Shown here: positions 18,240-26,601 of the stretch, in pieces | Layout: each line of letters starts with the position of its first letter | Position numbering within the stretch: position 1 is the first letter of the stretch | Assembly (NCBI RefSeq): GCF_040717445.1 | Contig: NZ_JBFEFL010000001.1 | Coordinates: 2,366,001 to 2,430,000 of the forward strand | Length of the DNA stretch: 64,000 nucleotides | DNA from: Qipengyuania sp. JC766 | GTDB lineage: Bacteria; Pseudomonadota; Alphaproteobacteria; Sphingomonadales; Sphingomonadaceae | Reading direction: 5' to 3' | Notes under the pieces: generated by a model | What the model was told of the DNA's origin: nothing | Seen by the model: only the letters and a program-made list of their open reading frames with translations | Databases searched by the model: none | Translations under genes and position numbers: made by a program

Positions 18240-19901
18240 ATGGATGTAAGTAACGCGCCCTATCACCATCCCCGCCCGTGGGACACGCCGATCCCGACCA
18301 TGAGCCTGCCGGCTATGTTCGCGCGCAGCGCGGCGGCGAAGCCGGACGCGCCGATCGCCGATTTTCTCGGCCGCACCTACACCTATCGCGAGATGCACGG
18401 GCAGGCCCGCCATTTCGCCGCGGCGCTGCAGGCTATGGGGATCAGCAAGGGCGAGCGGGTCGGCCTGTTCCTGCCCAACGCCCCGATCTACATCGCGGCC
18501 TATTACGGGGCGATGATGACCGGAGCGACGGTCGTGAACTTCTCGCCGCTCTATTCCGTTGCCGAACTGTCCCACCAGGTGGAAGATTCGGGGACGCGCC
18601 TGCTGGTCACGATGGATGCCGCTTCGCTCCTGCCGACCGCGCTCGAAGTCCTCAACGGCTCCACGCTGGAACATCTCGTCGTCGGCAACCTGGCCGGGAT
18701 GCTGCCTTTCGTGAAAAGCTGGGGGCTGCGGATCGCCGGTCGCAAGCAGCTGGCCCCGGTCCCGAAGCGCGACGATGTCCTGAACTGGGCCGACATGACC
18801 CGCGGCGGAGAGCCGCAGCCGGTGACGATCGACCCGGAAACGGACCTCGCGCTGCTGCAGTATACCGGCGGCACCACCGGAACGCCGAAAGGCGCCATGC
18901 TGACCCATGCCAATCTGACCGCCAACGCGATGCAGGTCGATGCGATCGATCCGTTCGAGGATCGCGACGTCATCATGGGCGTCCTCCCGTTCTTCCACGT
19001 CTTCGCCAACACCTGCGTCCTCAACCGGACGGTCGCGAAGGGGGGCTGCATCGCCATGCTGCCGCGCTTCGATGCCGGGGACACGCTGAAGCTGGTCGAC
19101 CGGATCAAGCCGACGAGCTTCCCCGGCGTGCCGACGATGTACCAGGCGCTGCTGGACCACGAACGCATCGGCCGCACCGATTTCACCTCGCTGAAAGTGT
19201 GCGTTTCGGGCGGCGCGGCGCTGTCCGCCCCGACACGCGAGCGGTTCGAGGCGATCTCGGGGGCACGGGTCGTCGAAGGGTACGGCCTGACCGAAAGCTC
19301 GGGCGTCGTTTCCACCAACCCTTATATCGGTGAGCGCCGACCGGGGACCATCGGCCAGCCCCTGCCCGGCACCCGCGTGCGCCTGCTCGACAAGGAAGAT
19401 CCCTCCAGGCCCGCGCCCGAGGGCGAGCCGGGCGAACTGGTAGTTTCCGGCCCGCAGATCATGCAAGGATACTGGAACCGTCCGGAAACCGCGAAGGATG
19501 CCTTCGTAGAGGCGGAGGGAAGGCGCTGGCTGCGCACCGGCGACATCGCGCAGATCGACGCGGACGGCTTCATCCGGATCGTCGATCGCAGCAAGGACAT
19601 GATCTCGGTCGGCGGGTTCAAGGTCTTTCCAAGCCAGGTGGAAGACGTGCTGGTCGATCACGAGGCGGTCAAGGAAGCGCTCGTGATCGGCGTGCCCGAA
19701 GATTATCGCGGCGAAGTGCCGCGCGCCTACGTCACGCTGAACGAAGGTTTCGAGGAAAGCGGGGACGCGCTCGCCAAGTGGCTCAACGCCCGGATCGGCA
19801 AGCACGAGCGGGTCGATAGCGTGGTCGTCCGCGACGAATTGCCCAAGACAATGATCGGCAAGCTCGACCGCAAGGCCCTGCGGGCCGAAGTTCTGGACTG
19901 A
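18240..19901 (+). CDS. Long-chain fatty acid--CoA ligase (AMP-binding)
   Basis: A 553-residue ANL-superfamily adenylating enzyme. Motifs in order: the P-loop QYTGGTTGTPKGAMLTH (about 209-225), PFFHVFANT (about 250), VEGYGLTESSGV (A5, about 340-352), WLRTGDIAQIDADGFIRIVDRSKDMI (A7/A8, about 420-446) and the catalytic lysine region LPKTMIGKLDRKALR near the C-terminus. It activates fatty acids with ATP and CoA for beta-oxidation or lipid synthesis; the length and FVEAEG loop are FadD-like. It follows the trcR terminator and ends at a bidirectional terminator facing the bactofilin gene. Confidence 0.9.
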   Translation: MDVSNAPYHHPRPWDTPIPTMSLPAMFARSAAAKPDAPIADFLGRTYTYREMHGQARHFAAALQAMGISKGERVGLFLPNAPIYIAAYYGAMMTGATVVNFSPLYSVAELSHQVEDSGTRLLVTMDAASLLPTALEVLNGSTLEHLVVGNLAGMLPFVKSWGLRIAGRKQLAPVPKRDDVLNWADMTRGGEPQPVTIDPETDLALLQYTGGTTGTPKGAMLTHANLTANAMQVDAIDPFEDRDVIMGVLPFFHVFANTCVLNRTVAKGGCIAMLPRFDAGDTLKLVDRIKPTSFPGVPTMYQALLDHERIGRTDFTSLKVCVSGGAALSAPTRERFEAISGARVVEGYGLTESSGVVSTNPYIGERRPGTIGQPLPGTRVRLLDKEDPSRPAPEGEPGELVVSGPQIMQGYWNRPETAKDAFVEAEGRRWLRTGDIAQIDADGFIRIVDRSKDMISVGGFKVFPSQVEDVLVDHEAVKEALVIGVPEDYRGEVPRAYVTLNEGFEESGDALAKWLNARIGKHERVDSVVVRDELPKTMIGKLDRKALRAEVLD

Positions 19902-19911
19902 TCACGAAAAA

Positions 19912-19947
19912 CGGCCCGGACGGTGGTCCGGGCCGCTTCGAATTTTC
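19912..19947. terminator. Bidirectional terminator between acyl-CoA ligase and bactofilin
   Basis: A perfect 10-bp stem CGGCCCGGAC / GTCCGGGCCG (19912-19921 and 19926-19935), loop GGTG. On plus it is followed by CTTCGAATTTT; on minus by GTTTTTCG. It serves both convergent genes. Confidence 0.88.
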
Positions 19948-19963
19948 ATGGAGGATACCGGGA

Positions 19964-20422
19964 TCAGCTGGCGATCGTCAGCGTGGGCTCGTCGTCCTGC
20001 GCCGGGGCCTCTACCAGCCGCGATTCGATCGCCCGGTCGGTGCCCGGCATGCTGTGCGTGAAGCGGCCTTCGATATGCGCGCCCTGCTCGATGGTCAGCG
20101 CGTCGTAATGCACGTCCCCTTCGATGCTGGCGGATTTCAGGATCACCAGGTCGCGCACGGTCAGCGACCCGCGGACCGTGCCGGACAGGCGCGCGCTCTC
20201 GGCGTGGATCGCGCCGTGGATCTCGCTCCCTTCGCCCTGGACGAGCGAGGCGCAGCGGATGTCGCCTTCGATCCGTCCTTCGACGTGCAGCTCGGTCGCC
20301 GCTTCGACGTCGCCCTTGATCGACATGTCCGCCCCGAGGACGGAAAAGGTGTTGCTGCCGCTAGCCATCGACTTTGGCACGCTCGGCATCCCGGGAATGG
20401 AATCGGACTTCTTTGAGAACAT
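19964..20422 (-). CDS. Bactofilin (polymer-forming cytoskeletal protein)
   Basis: A 152-residue bactofilin. The DUF583 beta-helix core runs from about residue 25 to 125 with regular short repeats (SIKGDVEAATELHVEGRIEGDI..., ...EGDVHYDALTIEQGAHIEGRF), flanked by short disordered tails as is usual. Bactofilins form membrane-associated polymers that position cell-wall enzymes. That fits the gene directly upstream, an M23 peptidase whose 3' end overlaps this gene by 62 bases in another frame. The two are surely co-transcribed. Confidence 0.93.
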   Translation of the reverse strand: MFSKKSDSIPGMPSVPKSMASGSNTFSVLGADMSIKGDVEAATELHVEGRIEGDIRCASLVQGEGSEIHGAIHAESARLSGTVRGSLTVRDLVILKSASIEGDVHYDALTIEQGAHIEGRFTHSMPGTDRAIESRLVEAPAQDDEPTLTIAS

Positions 20423-21536
20423 GCGGCGCTCTCTCCAGGAAAGGTTTGGGATTTACGGCCCGCCCGTTCACGCGGACTTCGAAATGGAGGTGAGGGCCGG
20501 TCGACCGGCCGGTGCTGCCGATGCCGCCGATGCGCTGACCGGCATCGACCCGGGCACCCTGCTTGACGTCGAACCGCGCCATGTGGGCATAGCGGGTGAC
20601 CATGCCGTTGCCATGAGTGATCTCGACGGTGTTGCCGTAACCGCCCTTGCGTCCGACGAAAGTCACGGTGCCCTTGGCGGCCGCCAGGATCGGGCTGCCG
20701 GTCGGGCCCCGGAAGTCGAGGCCGGCATGCATGGCGCCACTGCCGTTGAAGGGGTCGCGGCGATAGCCGAAGCCGGAGGATACCGACGCCATGCTGGTCG
20801 GCACGACCTGCGGAATGCCCTCTAGCACGCGCTCGAGCGCGGCCATGCGGGTCAGGCTGAGACCGAGCTTCTCGAAGCGCGGATCGATCTTCCCGTTCGG
20901 GCCGGTCGAAACGCCTTCGAACGGACCACCCATGGCGGAACTGTCGTTCACCGACGCGAGCATCTGTGACGGGTTGAGGCCCAGCTCGCGGATCGCCTGC
21001 GAGGCCCGTTCGGCGCGGTTCTCGGCAAAGCGGGTCAGGCGGCCGGCAAGCCGGACCTGGCGGGCTTCGATCCGTGCCAGCGCACCGGCTTCGGGAAACA
21101 GCGTGCTGACCTTCTCGATCGTGTCGTCCATCGCCGCATCTTCGGCCGTGGCGGCGGCATCTTCGCTGCGTACGTCCTCGGGCAGCATTTCGGCCAGCGC
21201 TTCCAGCGCATCCTGCCGCTGCTCGAGACTGCGCGCCGCGCTCTCGATCTCGGTTCGGAAGGCGTCGACGCCTTCTTCCTCGGCCGCGACGAGGGCCTCA
21301 CGCTCCAGCAGCGACACGCGCTCGGAATGGGCCTGGTACTGGCTGAACGCCATTACGCCCATCGACGTGCCCCACGCGACGAGCGCGACGGCCACGGCGC
21401 CGGCCGCGCCGGCCTGCATCCGCGAACTGATCTTGATGAAGCGAACCTGTCCGCCGGACCGCATGAAGAACTCGCGATCGGGGAACCATTGCGCCAGGCG
21501 TTCCTTGATCCCGCCTGGTGATTTCAAAATGTCCAA
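20361..21536 (-). CDS. M23-family peptidoglycan endopeptidase with membrane anchor and coiled coil
   Basis: 391 residues. A cytoplasmic N-terminus is followed by one membrane helix at about residues 41-65 (AGAAGAVAVALVAWGTSMGVMAF), a long Glu/Ala-rich coiled coil (about 70-200) and the LytM domain: SGFGYRRDPFNGSGAMHAGLDFRG (about 280-303, with the zinc His and Asp) and later the HLHFEVRVNG motif. The listed start is a TTG at 21536; another TTG lies three codons on, so the start is uncertain. It should cut peptide cross-links in the periplasm. Its 3' end overlaps bactofilin by 62 bases. It is divergent from nadD across a 271-base region holding several GANTC sites. Confidence 0.88.
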   Translation of the reverse strand: MDILKSPGGIKERLAQWFPDREFFMRSGGQVRFIKISSRMQAGAAGAVAVALVAWGTSMGVMAFSQYQAHSERVSLLEREALVAAEEEGVDAFRTEIESAARSLEQRQDALEALAEMLPEDVRSEDAAATAEDAAMDDTIEKVSTLFPEAGALARIEARQVRLAGRLTRFAENRAERASQAIRELGLNPSQMLASVNDSSAMGGPFEGVSTGPNGKIDPRFEKLGLSLTRMAALERVLEGIPQVVPTSMASVSSGFGYRRDPFNGSGAMHAGLDFRGPTGSPILAAAKGTVTFVGRKGGYGNTVEITHGNGMVTRYAHMARFDVKQGARVDAGQRIGGIGSTGRSTGPHLHFEVRVNGRAVNPKPFLERAPHVLKEVRFHSRDAERAKVDG

Positions 21537-21597
21537 AACAACCCCACATGAAGTGAAAATCGTGGTCGGCCGGCTATCAAAGGGTGGCTGCGGGGTC

Positions 21598-21816
21598 GAA
21601 TCCGCGGGCCGGACAAACGGGCGAATGGAAGCATCGCCGGGATAAAGCGTTCAATTGCTCGAAAAAAATTCGGGCGATCGGGGAAACAAATCATGCCGAC
21701 ATGTGTTGCGCCGCATCGCGAATCGATATGAAGAGAATCGGTTCACCATCGCAAGCCGCGGAAATCCGCGGAATTTCTGGGTGCGCCGATGCTCTGGCGA
21801 GACACGTATGAGAATC
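21598..21816. promoter_or_regulatory. Cluster of GANTC (CcrM methylation) sites in a divergent promoter region
   Basis: GAATC occurs at 21598-21602, 21720-21724, 21735-21739 and 21812-21816, between the M23 peptidase/bactofilin operon (minus) and nadD (plus). GANTC is the target of the alphaproteobacterial cell-cycle methylase CcrM, and GcrA-dependent promoters often carry it. The link to regulation here is inferred from clustering alone. Confidence 0.4.
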
Positions 21817-22479
21817 GGCTTGCTCGGCGGGAGTTTCAATCCGGCGCATGGCGGGCATCGGCGCATCTCCCTGTTCGCGCGCGAGGCGCTTGGCCTGGAC
21901 GAGGTCTGGTGGCTGATCTCGCCGGGCAATCCGCTCAAGCCCAAGGCAGGTATGGCGCCGCTCGCGAAGCGCGTGCATTCGGCGCAGGCGATGGCGCGGC
22001 GCGCCCCGATCCGGGTGAGCGCCATGGAGTGCGAGCTCGGCACGCGCTTCACGGTGGAGACTTTGCGCGCGATCCGTATGCGCTATCCGAAACATCGTTT
22101 CGTCTGGATCATGGGTGCGGACAATCTGGCGCAATTCCATCGCTGGAAGCGGTGGCGCGAGATTGCGCGCAGCATGCCGATTGCAGTGGTCGCGCGGCCC
22201 GGCTATGATGGCGCTGCCGTCGCAAGCCCCGCGATGGCCTGGCTGCGGCGGCACGAGACCTCCGCAGCGCGATTTCGGAACAGGGGCGGATGGAGCGCAC
22301 CGGCGCTGGTGACTTTGCGGTTCGATCCCGATCCACGTTCGGCAACGGCGATACGCCGTGATACGCCGGATTGGGCGGACGGCCTGCCTTCCGGACCGCC
22401 GCGCGATCAGGTGACGCACCGGATCATCGATCCTGCATGCGGTTCGCCATCAAACCCCGGGGGAGAACGTTCGGCGTGA
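21808..22479 (+). CDS. nadD: Nicotinate-nucleotide adenylyltransferase
   Basis: 223 residues from the ATG at 21808 (MRIGLLGGSFNPAHGGHRRIS), which carries the nucleotidyltransferase GGSFNPAHxGH motif at residues 7-17 as expected for NadD. WWLISPGNPLKPK (about 36-48) and WIMGADNLAQFHRWKRW (about 101-117) are also typical. It makes deamido-NAD from nicotinate mononucleotide and ATP. The C-terminus is longer and less conserved than usual. It heads the common chain nadD-rsfS-rlmH followed by an EnvC-like gene and a C-terminal processing protease. Confidence 0.92.
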   Translation: MRIGLLGGSFNPAHGGHRRISLFAREALGLDEVWWLISPGNPLKPKAGMAPLAKRVHSAQAMARRAPIRVSAMECELGTRFTVETLRAIRMRYPKHRFVWIMGADNLAQFHRWKRWREIARSMPIAVVARPGYDGAAVASPAMAWLRRHETSAARFRNRGGWSAPALVTLRFDPDPRSATAIRRDTPDWADGLPSGPPRDQVTHRIIDPACGSPSNPGGERSA

Positions 22480-22539
22480 TGCCGGCGACGCGATTCTCCC
22501 GCAGGGACCTTCCCTCATCAAGGAGCATCGCTTTCGCCC

Positions 22540-22965
22540 ATGACACAGGCGCAAACTGTGGCCGCCGACGGCCAGCATATTATGACCACGACACCTGAAT
22601 TTCCCGAAGTAGAAGCCGAGCCCGGCTCGTTGCTGGCGCTCGTCCACGAACAGCTGGACGACGACCAGGCGCAGGACGTCGTGACGATCCCGCTCGAAGG
22701 CAAGTCGAGCGTGGCCGATCACATGGTCATCGCCTCGGGCCGTTCGACCCGCCAAGTCGCCTCCATGGCGCAGAAACTGGCGGAACGGATCAAGCAGGAA
22801 GCGGGCGGATCGGTCCGCATCGAAGGCCTGCCCGCCGCGGACTGGGTCCTGATCGATGCGGGCGATGTTGTCGTCCACTTGTTCCGCCCGGAAGTGCGCA
22901 GCTTCTACAACCTGGAACGGATGTGGGCCTTCGGCGACGCGCCGCCGGTCGCCGGGCACGCCTGA
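22540..22965 (+). CDS. rsfS: Ribosome silencing factor RsfS
   Basis: 141 residues from the ATG at 22540, 14 bases after AAGGAG; an in-frame ATG at 22582 is possible but has no ribosome site. The RsfS/Iojap core is clear: DDDQAQDVVTIPLEGKSSVADHMVIASGRSTRQVASMAQKL and WVLIDAGDVVVHLFRPEVRSFYNLERMW at the end. It binds ribosomal protein uL14 and blocks subunit joining in starvation. It lies between nadD and rlmH, its usual neighbours. Confidence 0.93.
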   Translation: MTQAQTVAADGQHIMTTTPEFPEVEAEPGSLLALVHEQLDDDQAQDVVTIPLEGKSSVADHMVIASGRSTRQVASMAQKLAERIKQEAGGSVRIEGLPAADWVLIDAGDVVVHLFRPEVRSFYNLERMWAFGDAPPVAGHA

Positions 22966-23008
22966 CCTTCCGGGTGCCTTCGGTACCCAGGCTTAAAGAG
23001 GCTGGCCG

Positions 23009-23431
23009 ATGCTGCTTCACGTCATCGCCCGCGGCAAGATCGGCCGCAGTCCCGAGGCGGAGCTCGTCGACCGCTACGCCAAGCGGATGACCTGGCCGCT
23101 CAAGTTGACCGAATGGCCCGAGCGGGGCGGCCGCGAGATCGAGCCGCAGACACCGGTGAAATCGGTCGTGCTGGACGAGAAAGGCCGGTCGCTCTCGTCC
23201 GAGGACCTTGCCGCGACGCTGGGCGACTGGCGCGATGGCGGGATACGCGAAACCCGCTTCCTGATCGGTGCCGCGGACGGACATGCGCCGGAGGACCGCG
23301 CCACGGCCGACCTGGTGCTTTCTTTCGGGGACGCGACCTGGCCGCACCTGATGGTCCGCGCCATGCTGATGGAGCAGCTCTACCGCGCAACCTCCATCCT
23401 TGCCGGCCATCCCTATCATCGGGCAGGGTGA
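23009..23431 (+). CDS. rlmH: 23S rRNA (pseudouridine1915-N3)-methyltransferase RlmH
   Basis: A 140-residue SPOUT methyltransferase of normal length. The SAM-binding knot is visible: FLIGAADGHAPEDRATADLVLSFGDATWPHLMVRAMLMEQLYRATSILAGHPYH at the C-terminus, with the family's GGxxG-like loop replaced by GAADG. It methylates pseudouridine 1915 of 23S rRNA. Its stop overlaps the GTG of the next gene (GTGA at 23428), so translation is coupled. Confidence 0.93.
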   Translation: MLLHVIARGKIGRSPEAELVDRYAKRMTWPLKLTEWPERGGREIEPQTPVKSVVLDEKGRSLSSEDLAATLGDWRDGGIRETRFLIGAADGHAPEDRATADLVLSFGDATWPHLMVRAMLMEQLYRATSILAGHPYHRAG

Positions 23432-24678
23432 GCCCCGTGCGTTTCACCCGACCCGCCTTTCTGACCCTAGCGTTCTGCGCCGCGGCCATCGCGCCCTTCG
23501 CCATTGTCGGTGGGGCGGCGGCGCAGCGCGGCGGGGCACCGACCGATGCGGACAATGCGCGCGCCGCGCTCGAACGGGCGCAGGCCGATGCCCGCGAGGC
23601 CCGGTCGCGGGGCGAAGCGCTGGAGGAAAAGGCGCAGAGCGCGACCCAGGCGCTGGAGAAAACCGCCAACGAACGCGCCGCGCTGGCCGCACGCATCCAG
23701 CAGTCGGAAGCTGAAATCGCGGGCGCGGAAGCGCGGCTTGCCCTGATCGCGCAGCAGCAGGATGCGCTCGAACGCCGCCTCGGGGAACGGCGCGGGCCGC
23801 TGATCCGCCTGACCGGCGCGCTGACCCGCTTTTCCCGTCGGCCGATCGCCCTGTCGGCCCTGCGCCCCGGCTCGGTGCGAGAAACCGTCTATTTGCAGGC
23901 CATGCTGGAAAGCACGCTGCCGGAAGTCCGCAAGCGGACCGAGGCCCTGCGCGCCGAAATCGAACGCGGCCGCAACCTTGAGCTGCAGGCGGAGCAGGCG
24001 CTCGCGGGCCTGCGCGACAGCGAACAGGCGCTGGAGACGCGGCGCAAGCGGCTTGCCGCACTCGAAAGCCGCCAGCGGCTCGCCTCGCGCCAAGCGGGCG
24101 GCGCGGCGGACCGGGAGCAGGAACGCGCCCTGTCGCTTGCGGAAGATGCGCGCGACCTCGATTCGCTGGTCGAACAACTCGACGAGGCGGGCACCTTGCG
24201 CGAAGAACTCGCCGCTTTGCCTGGGCCCATGCTTCGGCCCGCCAATCCGCAGGATACGGCACAGACCAAGGGTTCGAACCGCACCATCGCCGCCTCTCCG
24301 TCTGTCGCGGCAGGCGCGCCGGCATTCAGCCTGCCCGTGGCCGGGCGGACGATCGCCGGTTATGGCGAGCGGGCGCAGGGCGGCAGCCGCAGCACCGGTA
24401 TCACGCTTCGCCCGCGTCCCGGCGCACTCGTCACCACGCCCGCGCCGGGCCGGGTCGCCTTTGCCGGCAATTATCGCGGTTACGGGCGAATCGTCATCGT
24501 CGAGCATCCGGGCGGCTGGACCAGCCTCGTGACCGGGCTCGCACGCACCGATACCGCGGTGGGCGAAACGCTGGTCGCCGGTGCCCCGCTGGGCGTCGCG
24601 ACCATCGACAATCCGGCGATAACGCTGGAAATCCGCCGCAACGGCACGGTCCTGAACCCGCTGGAAGTGATCCGATAG
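23428..24678 (+). CDS. Murein hydrolase activator EnvC-like protein (degenerate M23 domain)
   Basis: 416 residues from the GTG at 23428; a GTG three codons later is an alternative. A signal peptide (FLTLAFCAAAIAPFAIVGGAAAQ) is followed by a long coiled coil (about 35-265, Glu/Ala/Arg/Gln-rich) and a LytM-like C-terminal domain (about 305-416: LPVAGRTIAGYGERAQGGSRSTGITLRPRPGALV... ITLEIRRNG). The zinc-binding His/Asp residues of active M23 peptidases are missing: the site that normally reads HxGxD is STGITL and the HLHFE motif is ITLEI. That is the pattern of EnvC, which activates amidases instead of cutting peptidoglycan. Division-linked activation of an AmiA/B/C-type amidase is the likely role. 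Confidence 0.85.
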   Translation: MSPVRFTRPAFLTLAFCAAAIAPFAIVGGAAAQRGGAPTDADNARAALERAQADAREARSRGEALEEKAQSATQALEKTANERAALAARIQQSEAEIAGAEARLALIAQQQDALERRLGERRGPLIRLTGALTRFSRRPIALSALRPGSVRETVYLQAMLESTLPEVRKRTEALRAEIERGRNLELQAEQALAGLRDSEQALETRRKRLAALESRQRLASRQAGGAADREQERALSLAEDARDLDSLVEQLDEAGTLREELAALPGPMLRPANPQDTAQTKGSNRTIAASPSVAAGAPAFSLPVAGRTIAGYGERAQGGSRSTGITLRPRPGALVTTPAPGRVAFAGNYRGYGRIVIVEHPGGWTSLVTGLARTDTAVGETLVAGAPLGVATIDNPAITLEIRRNGTVLNPLEVIR

Positions 24679-24776
24679 GCGACCTGCCCTTCACAGCGGG
24701 GGCACGCATCATCATCTGGCGTTAAGTCCCGATCGGCGATACCATCGGCAGGAATACGCGAAAGGCCGACCTCGAT

Positions 24777-26114
24777 ATGAAATTTGCCGCCCTTGCCAAA
24801 GCCAGCGCGCTCGTCACCGCCGTCGCACTCGTGCCGGCCACCACTGCCGGCCTTGCTCAGGTCGACGGCCCGACCAGCGCACGGTTCGCGGAACTCGAGG
24901 CGATCTACGCCAAGATCAAGTCCAGCTATGTCGAGGAAGTCGACGACGAGACGCTGATGCGCGGCGCGATCGACGGGATGCTGGCGGCGCTCGACCCGCA
25001 TTCGGGCTATCTCGACGGGTCCGACCTGCAGCGCATGAACACGCTGATCGATGGCAATTATTCGGGACTCGGCCTGTCGGTCGTGCAGGAAGACGGCGCG
25101 GTGAAGATCGTGTCGCCCTTCCGCGGAAGCCCGGCGGAGGACGCCGGCCTGAAAGCGGGGGACTACATCACCCATCTCGACGGCGAACTTATCTATGGAG
25201 GCGAACTGGACGATGCCGTGGCGCAGATGCGCGGGCAGGCCGGGACCGCGATCCGCCTGACCGTGTTCCGCCCGGGCCGCGACGAACCGTTCGACGTGAC
25301 CGTCACGCGCGGCGTGATAGAGCTGGAGCCGGTGACCTACGAGATTGCCGAGGGCAATATCGGCGTCATCACGGTCAACGAATTCTCCCGCGACGTGGGT
25401 CGCGACGTCTACACCGCATGGGAATCGATCCGCCGCGACGCGACGGGCCGGGTGAACGGGCTCGTCCTCGACCTGCGTTCCAATCCGGGTGGATCTTTGG
25501 ACGAGGCGGTCGCACTGTCCGACCTGTTCCTAGAAAAGGGCCGCATCGTGTCGCAGCGCGGACGTACGCGCGGCGAGACGATCAATTACGATGCCGAATC
25601 GATCTTCCGCGGCCAGATCGCGCCGGACGTGCCGATGGTCGTCCTGATCGATGCCGGCTCCGCTTCCGCTTCGGAAATCGTGGCCGGCGCGCTGCAGGAC
25701 CATCGCCGTGCGGTGGTCATGGGAGATCGCAGCTTCGGCAAGGGCAGCGTGCAGTCGCTGGTGCCGATCGGACGCGAAGCGGCGCTCAAGCTGACCACGG
25801 CGCGTTACTACACGCCGTCGGGCCACTCGGTGCAGGAAGGCGGCATCGCGCCCGACATCCGCGTGCCGCAGCTGTCCGATCCGGACATGGCGAAACGCGC
25901 CCGCTTCCAGCTTCGCGAGAGCGACCTGCGCGGTCACCTGGTCAACGAAATCGGCCTGAAGGACGAGGATCTGGAACTGGACGAGCGCACCGATCCGCGC
26001 TTCACCCAGACTGCGGAGGAACTGGAAGAGCAGGGCATCGAGGATTTCCAGCTGCATTACGCGCTGGACACGCTGCGCCGCGCCGCACCCAGCGCACTCG
26101 CCCGTCGCCAGTAA
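24777..26114 (+). CDS. S41-family C-terminal processing peptidase
   Basis: A 445-residue CtpA/Prc-type protease. Signal peptide at residues 1-27 (ending TTAGLAQ); N-terminal helical cap; PDZ domain at about 85-170 (GLGLSVVQEDGAVKIVSPFRGSPAEDAGLKAGD); S41 core with LDLRSNPGGSLDEAVALSDLFL (about 225-246), the catalytic Ser in GSASASEIVAG and the Lys 25 residues later in FGKGSVQSL. It cleaves periplasmic proteins near their C-termini. It sits 98 bases behind the EnvC-like gene, a pairing seen widely in proteobacteria. Confidence 0.93.
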   Translation: MKFAALAKASALVTAVALVPATTAGLAQVDGPTSARFAELEAIYAKIKSSYVEEVDDETLMRGAIDGMLAALDPHSGYLDGSDLQRMNTLIDGNYSGLGLSVVQEDGAVKIVSPFRGSPAEDAGLKAGDYITHLDGELIYGGELDDAVAQMRGQAGTAIRLTVFRPGRDEPFDVTVTRGVIELEPVTYEIAEGNIGVITVNEFSRDVGRDVYTAWESIRRDATGRVNGLVLDLRSNPGGSLDEAVALSDLFLEKGRIVSQRGRTRGETINYDAESIFRGQIAPDVPMVVLIDAGSASASEIVAGALQDHRRAVVMGDRSFGKGSVQSLVPIGREAALKLTTARYYTPSGHSVQEGGIAPDIRVPQLSDPDMAKRARFQLRESDLRGHLVNEIGLKDEDLELDERTDPRFTQTAEELEEQGIEDFQLHYALDTLRRAAPSALARRQ

Positions 26115-26130
26115 CGGCGGGCATAGGCGC

Positions 26131-26601
26131 ATGACACCCGCGACCCGGCTGGCGCAGAGGCTTGCGCTGGGCATTCCGGCGGCCCTGCTAGCCGGGGCCT
26201 ACATCTCCGAATTCGGCTTCGGCCTCTACCCGTGCGAAATGTGCTGGTGGCAGCGCTGGCCGCATTTTGCCGCGGTCGGCCTTGCGCTGGCGTCCACAGT
26301 TCTTCCCCCGCGCAAGCTGTGGATCGCAATGGCCGCGCTCGCCATCCTGGTTTCGGGCGCGATCGGCGGCTTCCATGCCGGCGTCGAATACGACTGGTGG
26401 GAAGGCATCACCGGCTGCGCCAACATGGTCGCGGCGGGCGAGGGCAGCGCGCTCGACGCGATCTTGAACGCGCCGATCGTCCGGTGCGACGAAGCCCCAT
26501 GGACCCTGTTCGGCATCAGCCTGGCGGGCTTCAACTTTCTCATCTCGACCGCCGCGGGCCTTGCCATACTGGCCCTGATCGCGCGAAAGGACCGGGTATG
26601 A
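26131..26601 (+). CDS. dsbB: Disulfide bond formation protein B
   Basis: 156 residues with four membrane helices. The first periplasmic pair is CEMC (YPCEMCWWQRWPH, about residues 32-44) and the second pair is the Cys of ITGCANM and of IVRCDEAPW (about 97 and 121), so the quinone-linked DsbA reoxidation machinery is complete. It passes electrons from DsbA to ubiquinone. Its TGA overlaps the ATG of coq7 (26598), which makes ubiquinone, a sensible functional pairing. Confidence 0.9.
   Translation: MTPATRLAQRLALGIPAALLAGAYISEFGFGLYPCEMCWWQRWPHFAAVGLALASTVLPPRKLWIAMAALAILVSGAIGGFHAGVEYDWWEGITGCANMVAAGEGSALDAILNAPIVRCDEAPWTLFGISLAGFNFLISTAAGLAILALIARKDRV

Noticed and set aside
17709-19805. Minus-strand open frame of about 700 codons
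   Set aside because: Antisense to trcR and the acyl-CoA ligase.
21627-21651. EcfG-like box GGAAG-N16-CGTT upstream of nadD
   Set aside because: The -35 has a mismatch at a key base (GGAAG for GGAAC); weaker than the two exact sites.
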